Shown here in pieces: positions 47,663 to 57,131 of a stretch of 64,000 nt of DNA; the first letter of the stretch is position 1, and each line of letters begins with the position of its first letter. Below the pieces are notes generated by a model that ran no database searches, was not told the DNA's origin, and was given only the letters and a program-made list of their open reading frames with translations. The DNA comes from Pseudomonas sp. UBA4617. GTDB taxonomy: Bacteria; Pseudomonadota; Gammaproteobacteria; Pseudomonadales; Pseudomonadaceae. Where the stretch lies: positions 62,001 through 126,000 of the forward strand of contig NZ_DGIR01000009.1 in NCBI RefSeq assembly GCF_002386445.1. Reading direction: 5' to 3'. Both the position numbers and the translations under genes were made by a program.

Positions 47663-48850
47663 ATGACCGCTCAAGCAATGAAAAGCGGCCGGGTACTCTT
47701 CGCCCTGGCCATCGGCGCGTTCGGCATCGGCACCACCGAGTTCACCCCGATGGGCCTGCTGCCAGTGATCGCCCAGGGCGTCGAGGTGAGCATCCCCAGC
47801 GCCGGCATGCTGATCACTGCCTATGCCATCGGCGTGATGGTCGGCGCCCCGGTGATGACGTTACTGTTCAGCCGTTTCGGCAAGCGCGCAGCGCTGATGG
47901 CACTGATGGCCATCTTCACCCTGGGCAACCTGCTGTCCTCGCTGGCACCGGACTATTACACCCTGCTCGCCTCGCGGCTGGTTACCAGCCTCAACCACGG
48001 CGCGTTCTTCGGCCTGGGCGCAGTGGTGGCGGCCAGCGTGGTGCCCAAGGAGAAACAGGCCAGTGCGGTGGCGACCATGTTCATGGGCCTGACCATCGCC
48101 AACATCGGCGGCGTACCGGCGGCCACCTGGGTCGGCCAGCAGGTCGGCTGGCGCATGGCCTTTGCCGGCACCGCCGCACTCGGCCTGCTGGCCATGGCCG
48201 CGCTGTGGTTCGCCCTGCCCAAGGGTGAGCGCGGCAGCGTGCCACATGTGCGCAAGGAGCTGGCCGTTATCGCCCGCCCCAGCGTGTTGCTGGCGATGGC
48301 CACCACCGTGCTTGGCGCCGGCGCCATGTTCACCTTGTACACCTACGTCGCCCCGGTACTGGCCGAACTGACCGGCGCCTCGGACAGCTTCGTCACCCTC
48401 GGCCTGGTGCTGATCGGTGTGGGCTTCACCCTGGGCAACAGCCTGGGTGGGCGCCTGGCCGACTGGTCGCTGGACGGTGCAGCGCGGATCTTCCTCGCAG
48501 TGCTGGCGGCAATCATGCTGCTGATGCCGCTGGTACTGGGCAGCCATATCGGCGCCGCCCTGGTCTTGCTGGTGTGGGGCATGTTCACCTTTGCCGTGGT
48601 ACCACCGCTGCAGATGCGGGTGATGATCGCGGCCATCGAGGCACCGGGGCTGGCGTCCTCGATCAACGTCGGTGCGTTCAACCTGGGTAACGCCCTGGGC
48701 GCTGCGCTGGGTGGTGCGGTGCTCAGCCTGAACCTCGGCTATGCAGCGGTGCCAATGGCCGGGGGCGTGCTGGCAGCGGCCGGGCTGCTGCTGGTATGGC
48801 TGGGCGGCCGCCGCAAGGCCGTCGCAAATACCGCTGCCGACGCGGCCTGA
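47663..48850 (+). CDS. AraJ-like DHA1 MFS transporter
   Basis: This 395-residue transporter has twelve helices and begins LFALAIGAFGIGTTEFTPMG, close to AraJ and other sugar-efflux DHA1 proteins. MLITAYAIGVMVGAP and LNHGAFFGLGAVVAA follow. It is coupled to dkgB, with a start six bases beyond the dkgB stop at the ATG at 47663 (a TTG at 47654 would overlap it). It may export a product or analogue of the substrate that DkgB handles. Confidence 0.88.
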   Translation: MTAQAMKSGRVLFALAIGAFGIGTTEFTPMGLLPVIAQGVEVSIPSAGMLITAYAIGVMVGAPVMTLLFSRFGKRAALMALMAIFTLGNLLSSLAPDYYTLLASRLVTSLNHGAFFGLGAVVAASVVPKEKQASAVATMFMGLTIANIGGVPAATWVGQQVGWRMAFAGTAALGLLAMAALWFALPKGERGSVPHVRKELAVIARPSVLLAMATTVLGAGAMFTLYTYVAPVLAELTGASDSFVTLGLVLIGVGFTLGNSLGGRLADWSLDGAARIFLAVLAAIMLLMPLVLGSHIGAALVLLVWGMFTFAVVPPLQMRVMIAAIEAPGLASSINVGAFNLGNALGAALGGAVLSLNLGYAAVPMAGGVLAAAGLLLVWLGGRRKAVANTAADAA

Positions 48851-48994
48851 GCGCTCCGCCAGCGGGACTGTGCCTGGCATGGCACCTGCGCATTGTTCCG
48901 GGCAATGCAATTATGAAGTGCCAGGCACATCCATTCTCTGGCCACGCAGCGGCGGCTAAGCTCCTCACCAGCCAATCAATCCGAGGAGTAGCCC

Positions 48995-49459
48995 ATGTCT
49001 CGTCCACCCCTTCCGCCCTTCACCCACGCAAGCGCCATCGAAAAAGTCCGCCTGGCCGAAGATGGCTGGAACAGTCGCGACGCAGCCAAGGTCGCGCTCG
49101 CCTATACCATCGACACCGTGTGGCGCAATCGCGTCGAGTTCCCCCGCGGCCGCGCCGCGGTCGAAGCTTTCCTGGCGCGCAAATGGAACCACGAACTGGA
49201 GTACCGCCTGATCAAGGAATTATGGGCCTTCACCGGTAACCGCATTGCCGTGCGCTATGCCTACGAGTACCACGACGACAGCGGCCAGTGGTACCGCGCC
49301 TATGGCAACGAAAACTGGGAATTCGCCGACGACGGGCTGATGCAGAACCGCCATTCGAGCATCAACGAACAGCCCATCAGCGAAGCCGAGCGCAAGTTCC
49401 GCTGGCCGCTGGGCCGGCGCCCGGATGATCACCCCGGGCTCAGCGAACTGGGGCTCTGA
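48995..49459 (+). CDS. DUF1348 (SnoaL/NTF2-like) protein
   Basis: This 154-residue protein matches DUF1348, an NTF2-like fold: [62 protein letters not shown], and ISEAERKF near the end. Members are small and of unknown function, perhaps binding a small ligand. Its stop codon directly abuts the stop codon of the convergent kinase gene. Confidence 0.88.
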   Translation: MSRPPLPPFTHASAIEKVRLAEDGWNSRDAAKVALAYTIDTVWRNRVEFPRGRAAVEAFLARKWNHELEYRLIKELWAFTGNRIAVRYAYEYHDDSGQWYRAYGNENWEFADDGLMQNRHSSINEQPISEAERKFRWPLGRRPDDHPGLSELGL

Positions 49460-50811
<1,352 letters not shown>

Positions 50812-50815
<4 letters not shown>

Positions 50816-51534
50816 CGTCTGGCCACCGTGGGCGTGAACAGGTAACCGGCGTTGCGCAAGGTGCGGATCAACGGCTCGTGGCCCTGCTCGCTTTCAAGCT
50901 TGCGGCGCAGCCGGCTCACCTGCACGTCAACGCTGCGGTCATAGGCCTCGTAGGCATCGCCACGGGCCAGGTCCAGCAACTGCTGGCGGCTGAGCACCCG
51001 GCGCGGATGCTCGGCGAACACCAGCAACAGTTCGAATTCACCGTTGGACAAGGGGATCATGACGTTGGCCGGCGAACGCAACTCGCGCCGCACCACGTCC
51101 AGCCGCCAGCCAGCAAACTCGAGGATCGCGCAGGCATGGCCCGCCGCGCCAGCGGCTGCGCGACCAGCCGCTTCGCCGGCACGCCGCAGCACTGCCCTGA
51201 CCCGCGCCAGCAATTCACGTGCGGCGAACGGCTTGGTCAGGTAGTCATCCGCGCCCAGCTCCAGGCCCACCACCCGGTCGCTCAGCTCGCCCATGGCGGT
51301 GAGCATGATCACCGCCACCTTGTGCTCGGCCAGCAAGCGCTGGCACAGCACCAGGCCGCTATCACCGGGCAGCATCACGTCGAGAATCACCAGGTCTGGC
51401 ACCCGCCGCTCGACAGCCTGCCAGAGCGCTTTGCCGTCTTTGGCCACGTCCACCTCGTAACCGTGCTGGCGCAGGAACTTCTGCAGCAGGTCGAGCACTT
51501 CGACATCGTCGTCGACTATCAGCAAATGGCTCAC
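50812..51534 (-). CDS. OmpR-family response regulator (second two-component system)
   Basis: This 240-residue regulator has the receiver acidic pocket DDD (8-10), phosphorylation site D52 in LDVMLPGDSG, and a trans_reg_C domain with DRSVDVQVSRLRRKLE. An Ala/Gly-rich linker joins them. I used the GTG at 51534, which follows GGTGG; a TTG at 51546 would add four residues and lacks a site. It is divergent from mlaA, which it might regulate. Confidence 0.9.
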
Positions 51535-51698
51535 TAAAACCACCAAAACAAGAAATTCGGCGGTACTTTAAGGCCATCTCCCGCCAGCCGTCATATATTT
51601 CAACCCGGTAACAAAGTGTCGACACCGAGACATTCCGGACATCACCCGGCAAACAAAACTGCGCAGCATCGCCGCCAGTTCTTGCCAGGAAGCAACCA

Positions 51699-52475
51699 AT
51701 GTCCCGTTCATCTTCCGCCTCCCGTTCAGCGCGCTCTGCCGTGCTGGTGCTGACGCTGCTGGCCGCAAGCGGCTGCAGCCAGCGCGCTCCCGCCACGGCG
51801 ACGTGCGGCAACGTCGCCTATCAGCTCAGTGACCCGGCAGAACCCGCCAACCGTGCGGTGTTCGCCTTCAACCGCAGCGTCGATGACCACCTGCTGGCCC
51901 CCGTCGCCCGGGGCTATCAAGCGCTGCCCGGTTTCGCCCGGCAGGGCCTGCACAATTTTGCCAGCAACTTCGCTGAGCCCAAGGTATTCGTCAACGATGT
52001 GCTGCAAGGCAATGGCAAGCGGGCGTTGACCAGCCTGACGCGCTTCATCTTCAACACCACCCTGGGTGTGGCGGGGCTGGTCGATGTATCGGGGAAAATG
52101 GGGCTGAGCCAGCACCGTTCGGACTTTGGCCAGACCTTCGGCGTCTGGAACATCGCCAATGGCCCGATCGTCGAACTGCCGCTGCTGGGCTCACACAACC
52201 TGCGTGATGCCAACGGCACGGTGCTGGGCATGGCGCTGGACCCGTTTGGCGGCAACAGCGATACCGTCACCACCCTGGGCAACGCCGCCACGGCGGGAGG
52301 CATCGTCGACGCACGGGCCGAAGCCCTGCCATTGACCGACCTGCTGAGCACCTGGCCGGATTACTACGTTGCGTTGCGTGACTACAGCGCGCAACGGCGC
52401 AGCAATCGGGTGGCAGAAGGCAAGGTCGGCAAGCCGGGCGCATGGCAGGCCGACTGTGCCGGGGGTGGCCGGTGA
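51699..52475 (+). CDS. mlaA: MlaA (VacJ)-family outer-membrane lipoprotein
   Basis: This 258-residue lipoprotein takes part in outer-membrane lipid asymmetry. The signal peptide ends in the lipobox LAASGC, then LSDPAEPANRAVFAFNRSVD, the family hallmark, and a helical body (FGQTFGVWNIANGPIVELPLLG). It is divergent from the second two-component system and overlaps a small gene by GTGA. Confidence 0.92.
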   Translation: MSRSSSASRSARSAVLVLTLLAASGCSQRAPATATCGNVAYQLSDPAEPANRAVFAFNRSVDDHLLAPVARGYQALPGFARQGLHNFASNFAEPKVFVNDVLQGNGKRALTSLTRFIFNTTLGVAGLVDVSGKMGLSQHRSDFGQTFGVWNIANGPIVELPLLGSHNLRDANGTVLGMALDPFGGNSDTVTTLGNAATAGGIVDARAEALPLTDLLSTWPDYYVALRDYSAQRRSNRVAEGKVGKPGAWQADCAGGGR

Positions 52476-52705
52476 CAAACGATACGCAAACCGCCGTGCT
52501 GCTGTTCCGGCGCCTGGAGGGTGCCGCCCGACAGCCGCTGTTGCTGCACGAACTGGAAGCCCGCCTGTCTGCCGATGGCCGCAGCCTGGTACTGAGCCGC
52601 TACCGGGAGCGCTTTACCGCCGACGGCAAACCCTACCGCCACGAGACTCACCGCAGCGTACCGATTGCCGCCTTGCTGCGCTGGATGACCCGCCAGGGAG
52701 CGTGA
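52472..52705 (+). CDS. Small protein coupled to mlaA
   Basis: This 77-residue soluble protein starts with a GTG (GTGACAAAC) that overlaps the mlaA stop. Basic and strand/helix mixed, it contains LLFRRLEGAARQPLLLHELEARL and SVPIAALLRWM. I do not recognise it. The overlap suggests joint expression with mlaA. Confidence 0.6.
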   Translation: MTNDTQTAVLLFRRLEGAARQPLLLHELEARLSADGRSLVLSRYRERFTADGKPYRHETHRSVPIAALLRWMTRQGA

Positions 52706-52837
52706 AGGAAGAGCAGTGGATTCTGCAATGTCCGAAACGCGAGAGTGGCTGCCCGTTCGGCGTGAGACAGGCACCCAGGGCGCTGGCTACCCTGCTCTGG
52801 CAATGCCTTGTTCCCTTTCGACAGAAGAACTTCGCCC

Positions 52838-54070
52838 ATGACGATTCCCTCCGCCTCCATGGCCGCCACCACGCCTGCCACCCCACCCCAGGGCTTTCTG
52901 GTCCGCATCGTCGGCGCCGCCGCATTTGCCCATCTGCTCAACGACCTGATCCAGGCTGTGCTGCCGTCGATCTACCCGATGCTCAAGAGCGATTTCGCAC
53001 TGAGCTTCGCCCAGGTCGGCTGGATCGCCCTGGTCTATCAGGTGACCGCCTCGCTGCTGCAACCCTGGGTCGGCCTGTACACCGACAAGTATCCGCAACC
53101 CTACCTGCTACCGGCAGGCATGCTGGTCACCCTGGTGGGCATCGCCCTGCTCGCCTGCGCCGGCAGCTACGCCATGCTGCTGGTAGCAGCCGCAGTGGTC
53201 GGCGTGGGCTCGGCCACCTTCCACCCGGAAGCCTCGCGGGTGGCGCGGATGGCCTCCGGCGGTCGCTTCGGCACTGCGCAATCGACCTTCCAGGTGGGCG
53301 GCAACACCGGCTCTGCCCTTGGCCCACTGCTGACCGCCGCCATCGTCATCCCGCACGGCCAGCCGGCCATTGCCTGGTTCATGCTGGCGGCTGCGCTGGC
53401 TGTGCTGGTGCTGTGGCGGGTGACTGGCTGGACCGTGAGCCACGGCCAGACCCGGCTCAACACCTTCGCCGGCCAGCAGCCGCCCGGGCTGGCACGTGGC
53501 GCCATGTGGCGCGCGGTGGGGGTGATCGCCGTGCTGATGTTCGCCAAGTTCGTGTATATCGCCTCGTTCACCAACTTCTTCACCTTCTACCTGATCGACC
53601 ACTTCGGCCTGAGCGTGCAGCACAGCCAGCTGTACCTGTTCGTGTTCCTCGCGGCGGTGGCGCTGGGCACCTTCGCCGGTGGCCCGGTGGGTGACCGCAT
53701 CGGGCGCAAGGCAGTGATCTGGGTCTCGTTCCTTGGCGTGGCCCCCTTCGCCCTCGCCCTGCCCCATGCCAACCTGGCCTGGACGGCGGTCCTCGCGGTG
53801 GTCATCGGCCTGGTGATGTCATCGGCATTCGCCGCCCTGGTGGTCTATGCCCAGGAGGCAGTGCCGGGCCGGGTCGGCATGGTGTCGGGGGTGATGTTCG
53901 GCTTGATGTTCGGCATCAGCGGCATCGGTGCCGCCGGGCTCGGCGCGCTGGCCGACCGGCATGGCATCGAGTGGGTATACCAGGCAATCGCATTCCTGCC
54001 AATGCTGGGGCTGGCCACTGCGCTGCTGCCGGCAACCCGCTCGCAAGCCCGCCCCGCCCGCTGCTGTTAA
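52838..54070 (+). CDS. fsr: Fosmidomycin resistance-type MFS exporter
   Basis: This 410-residue exporter resembles E. coli Fsr closely, from memory of that sequence. It has twelve helices and conserved runs: AHLLNDLIQAVLPSIYPML, QPWVGLYTDKYPQPYLLP, FHPEASRVARMASGGRFGTAQS and GGPVGDRIGRKAVIWVSFLG. The start was set at 52838 rather than 52808, where Fsr-like alignment begins. An AraC-family gene follows 36 bases later, so it may be regulated by it. Confidence 0.93.
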   Translation: MTIPSASMAATTPATPPQGFLVRIVGAAAFAHLLNDLIQAVLPSIYPMLKSDFALSFAQVGWIALVYQVTASLLQPWVGLYTDKYPQPYLLPAGMLVTLVGIALLACAGSYAMLLVAAAVVGVGSATFHPEASRVARMASGGRFGTAQSTFQVGGNTGSALGPLLTAAIVIPHGQPAIAWFMLAAALAVLVLWRVTGWTVSHGQTRLNTFAGQQPPGLARGAMWRAVGVIAVLMFAKFVYIASFTNFFTFYLIDHFGLSVQHSQLYLFVFLAAVALGTFAGGPVGDRIGRKAVIWVSFLGVAPFALALPHANLAWTAVLAVVIGLVMSSAFAALVVYAQEAVPGRVGMVSGVMFGLMFGISGIGAAGLGALADRHGIEWVYQAIAFLPMLGLATALLPATRSQARPARCC

Positions 54071-54106
54071 AGTGGCTCGGCCGGGCAGCCTGAACACGAG
54101 GTAGCA

Positions 54107-54880
54107 ATGCTCAAACCGCAGCAGGAATTGCTGGTAGAGGTCGATGAATGGACCTGGGAAGTGGGTAGCCGCGCAACCGACTACCCGACCGACTGGTTCA
54201 TCGAGCCGCACAGCCATGCCAAGCATCAGCTGATCTATGCCATCAAGGGCCTGATGATCGTCGAATCCGGCAATGAACGCTGGACCGTGCCACCCAGCCG
54301 CGGGGTGTGGATGCCCTGCGGCCAGGTGCACGCGATACGCTGCGTGGGCGAAGTGAAGATGCGCAGTGTGTTCGTGCGAACCGACACCGCCGTGCAGCTG
54401 CCCGGGCAGAGCAAGGCGATCAGCATCTCGCCGTTGCTCAGCGAACTGATCAAGGCCTCGGTGGGTTTCTCGGCGCCGTTTGCCGATGACTCGCGCGAAG
54501 GCCGGGTGATGCGCCTGATCCTCGACGAGATCTGCGTGCTGCCAACCCTGCCGCTGAAGTTGGCGCAGCCCGGCGACCGGCGCCTGCGGGCGATCTGCGC
54601 GGCGCTGCACGAACGCCCTGACGATAACGCCACCGTGGCCGACTGGGGCCTGCAACTGGGGGTGGACGAAAAGACCATCCAGCGCCTGTTCCGCAAGGAA
54701 ACCGGCATGACCTTCGGCCAGTGGCGCCAGCAGGCGCGGCTGATGCAGGCGCTGGAACGGATCGCCCTGGGCGAGCGGATCATCGATGTTGCGGTGGCAC
54801 TGGGGTATGACAGCCCAAGCGCCTTCGCCAGCATGTTCAAGCGCCAGTTCGGCACCACGCCCAGCCAGTTCTTCAAATGA
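54107..54880 (+). CDS. AraC-family regulator downstream of fsr
   Basis: This 257-residue regulator has a cupin-like ligand domain (WFIEPHSHAKHQLIYAIKGLMIVESG) and a C-terminal helix-turn-helix pair (WGLQLGVDEKTIQRLFRKETGMTF, VALGYDSPSAFASMFKRQFGTTPSQF). It has the layout of regulators of MFS drug exporters and follows fsr in the same direction. Confidence 0.9.
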   Translation: MLKPQQELLVEVDEWTWEVGSRATDYPTDWFIEPHSHAKHQLIYAIKGLMIVESGNERWTVPPSRGVWMPCGQVHAIRCVGEVKMRSVFVRTDTAVQLPGQSKAISISPLLSELIKASVGFSAPFADDSREGRVMRLILDEICVLPTLPLKLAQPGDRRLRAICAALHERPDDNATVADWGLQLGVDEKTIQRLFRKETGMTFGQWRQQARLMQALERIALGERIIDVAVALGYDSPSAFASMFKRQFGTTPSQFFK

Positions 54881-54971
54881 CCTGAAAAACAAACATTGCA
54901 TGATCTCACGCAGCAACCCGGTCATGGCGTGTACAGTAGGCTCACAACAAAGCCCAGAAGGAGCCCGGCAC

Positions 54972-56120
54972 ATGACCGCAACGCTGTCCCCCCTGCAGAT
55001 CGACTGCGATTTCGACTCCGGCAACATTCAGGTACTGGATGCCAGCAACCCGGCCCGGGTGCACCTGGCCATTCGCCCCGACACCCACAGCGACCACTAC
55101 CAGTGGTTCCACTTCAAGGTCAGCGGGCTGACGCCAGGCCAGATCCATCGCTTCAGCCTCGACAACGCCTCCGGCTCGTCCTACAAGAACGCCTGGAGCG
55201 GTTACAACGCCGTGGCTTCCTACGACCAGCAAAGCTGGTTCCGCGTACCCAGCCAGTACGATGGCACGGCGCTGTCGTTCGAGGTTGAAGCCGAACAGCC
55301 GCAAATCTGGTTCGCCTACTTCGAGCCCTATCCGCGTGCCCGCCACAACCAGCTGATCGAACGTGCCCGGCAACTGCCAGGGGTCGAAGTGCTGGCCAGC
55401 GGCCGCAGCGTACAGGGCCGCGACATTCCCCTGCTACGTGCCGGTGATGGCGCCGCAGGCAAGCGCAAGCTGTGGCTGATTGCCCAGCAGCATCCGGGCG
55501 AACACATGGCCGAGTGGTTCATGGAAGGGGTAATCGACCGCCTGCAGGCCGACGACGCGACGATCCGGCAATTGCTGGCCAAGGCCGACCTGTACCTGAT
55601 CCCCAACATGAACCCGGACGGCGCCTTCCTCGGCCACCTGCGCACCAACTTCAAGGGCAGGGACCTCAACCGTGCCTGGCAGGATGCCAGTGTCGAGTTC
55701 ACCCCCGAGGTGTTCTTCGCCCAGGCGCAGATGAAGCAGTACGGGGTGGATGCGTTCATCGACGTGCATGGCGACGAAGAGATTCCCCATGTGTTCACCG
55801 CGGCCTGCGAAGGCAACCCGGGCTATACCCCGCGGCTGGCGCAGCTGGAAGCGCAGTTCCGCAGCACCCTGTGCAGTCTGACCCGTGACTTCCAGACCGT
55901 GCATGGGTATACCCGCGACGAGCCGGGGCAGGCCAACACGACACTGGCCTGCAATGCCGTGGGAATGGCCCATGACTGCCTGTCGCTGACCCTGGAAATG
56001 CCTTTCAAGGACCACGACGACGCGCCCGACCCGGTCACCGGGTGGTCGGGCGCACGGTCGAAGGCACTGGCCGGGGCAGTGCTGGATACCCTGGCGCAGA
56101 TGGTGGACGATTTACGTTGA
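54972..56120 (+). CDS. M14-family zinc carboxypeptidase (CCP-like)
   Basis: This 382-residue cytosolic-type carboxypeptidase has an N-terminal beta-rich domain (about 1-120) like that of cytosolic carboxypeptidases. The M14 domain has the zinc ligands H174 and E177 (QHPGEHMAEW) and H266 (IDVHGDEE), plus the catalytic E342 (LTLEMPF). NMNPDGAFLGHLRTNFKGRDLNRAW is the family's substrate-binding stretch. It has no signal peptide. In bacteria such enzymes trim C-terminal residues of peptides or proteins; the target is unknown. Confidence 0.88.
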   Translation: MTATLSPLQIDCDFDSGNIQVLDASNPARVHLAIRPDTHSDHYQWFHFKVSGLTPGQIHRFSLDNASGSSYKNAWSGYNAVASYDQQSWFRVPSQYDGTALSFEVEAEQPQIWFAYFEPYPRARHNQLIERARQLPGVEVLASGRSVQGRDIPLLRAGDGAAGKRKLWLIAQQHPGEHMAEWFMEGVIDRLQADDATIRQLLAKADLYLIPNMNPDGAFLGHLRTNFKGRDLNRAWQDASVEFTPEVFFAQAQMKQYGVDAFIDVHGDEEIPHVFTAACEGNPGYTPRLAQLEAQFRSTLCSLTRDFQTVHGYTRDEPGQANTTLACNAVGMAHDCLSLTLEMPFKDHDDAPDPVTGWSGARSKALAGAVLDTLAQMVDDLR

Positions 56121-56165
56121 ACCCTGTCTGACCTCGGTTGCTCCAGCCGCAAGTGCGGGGCGCAT

Positions 56166-57131
56166 TCAGAACTGCACATCCAGGATCACACTGTCGGCGT
56201 AGCTGCCCGCCGGCGGTGTCGCCTGGTCGGTGTAGACCCTGGCGTTGTAGTTGAACACCTGGCTACCAGTCCCGGTACCCGTCCCGGGGTTCACATCTGC
56301 TTCGGCGCTGGCCCGCCGCGCGGCCCCCACCGAACCCCAGCGCTGCGCCCCGGCGCTCTTGAAAATATCGTAGGCGAGGTAGTTGTTCGCCGCCGACTTC
56401 ATGCGCCGCCGCCCACCGGCCACGTTCTTGCCATCGTCCAGGCCAACGGTGTAAACACTGCCCTTGGTGCACGACACACTGAGGTTCTGGCTCACCGTAG
56501 CGAACCCCGCCACCACCGGTGCACTGGCGAAGCTGATGTCAGGCGTGGTGATCTGGCAGTCATTGGTCACCGTCAGGCTCACCGTCAGGGTCTTGCTGCC
56601 GCTGCCAGTGTCGCGGCCAATGCAAAACCCGCCAAGCCCGATCCCCTCGCAATAATCCCAGGTCCATTCGACATTGAGGGTTTCCTGATAGACCCCTGCG
56701 GCAACGTTGCTACCCACTTGCGTACGCATGTAGAGCGGCACGTTCTTCGGGGTACCGTTGAGCAGGCCCAGCAGATCAAGGATGCCAGTGGAGCGGTATT
56801 CGAAAGCGCTGCCGCGGGTGATCGGATAGCTGGTGGTGGCGTCGGCATACAGCGTGTAGGGGATGACATCCCCGGTCGGCCCCACCAGCCCACTGCTGGT
56901 GGCGGTGATCCTGATCTTGAACGAATCGGTGCTACTGAGCACGCTGAGCACCGAACCACTGCACTGCAGGCCCGAATTGGTACTGGAGGCCATCTGCACC
57001 GTGCTGCGTACCTGAGTCGAGTTCAGCGAGCCGAATGCCGCTGGCGCTGTCACCACGGAAGTGCACTTGGCCCAGGCCGCACCCGCCCCCAACAACAAGG
57101 CGCACGCCAGCAATCCACGCCAGCAGCCCAT
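56166..57131 (-). CDS. csuE: Csu-type pilus tip adhesin (two-domain spore-coat U protein)
   Basis: This 321-residue exported protein has two tandem spore coat U (SCPU) domains (about 25-180 and 185-321), as in CsuE tip adhesins. The signal peptide ends AAWA. Each domain has a paired cysteine and the C-terminal beta-strand donor pattern ...SVILDVQF. It is the last gene of the operon. The ATG at 57131 shares its A with the usher stop (TGATG). Confidence 0.87.
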   Translation of the reverse strand: MGCWRGLLACALLLGAGAAWAKCTSVVTAPAAFGSLNSTQVRSTVQMASSTNSGLQCSGSVLSVLSSTDSFKIRITATSSGLVGPTGDVIPYTLYADATTSYPITRGSAFEYRSTGILDLLGLLNGTPKNVPLYMRTQVGSNVAAGVYQETLNVEWTWDYCEGIGLGGFCIGRDTGSGSKTLTVSLTVTNDCQITTPDISFASAPVVAGFATVSQNLSVSCTKGSVYTVGLDDGKNVAGGRRRMKSAANNYLAYDIFKSAGAQRWGSVGAARRASAEADVNPGTGTGTGSQVFNYNARVYTDQATPPAGSYADSVILDVQF

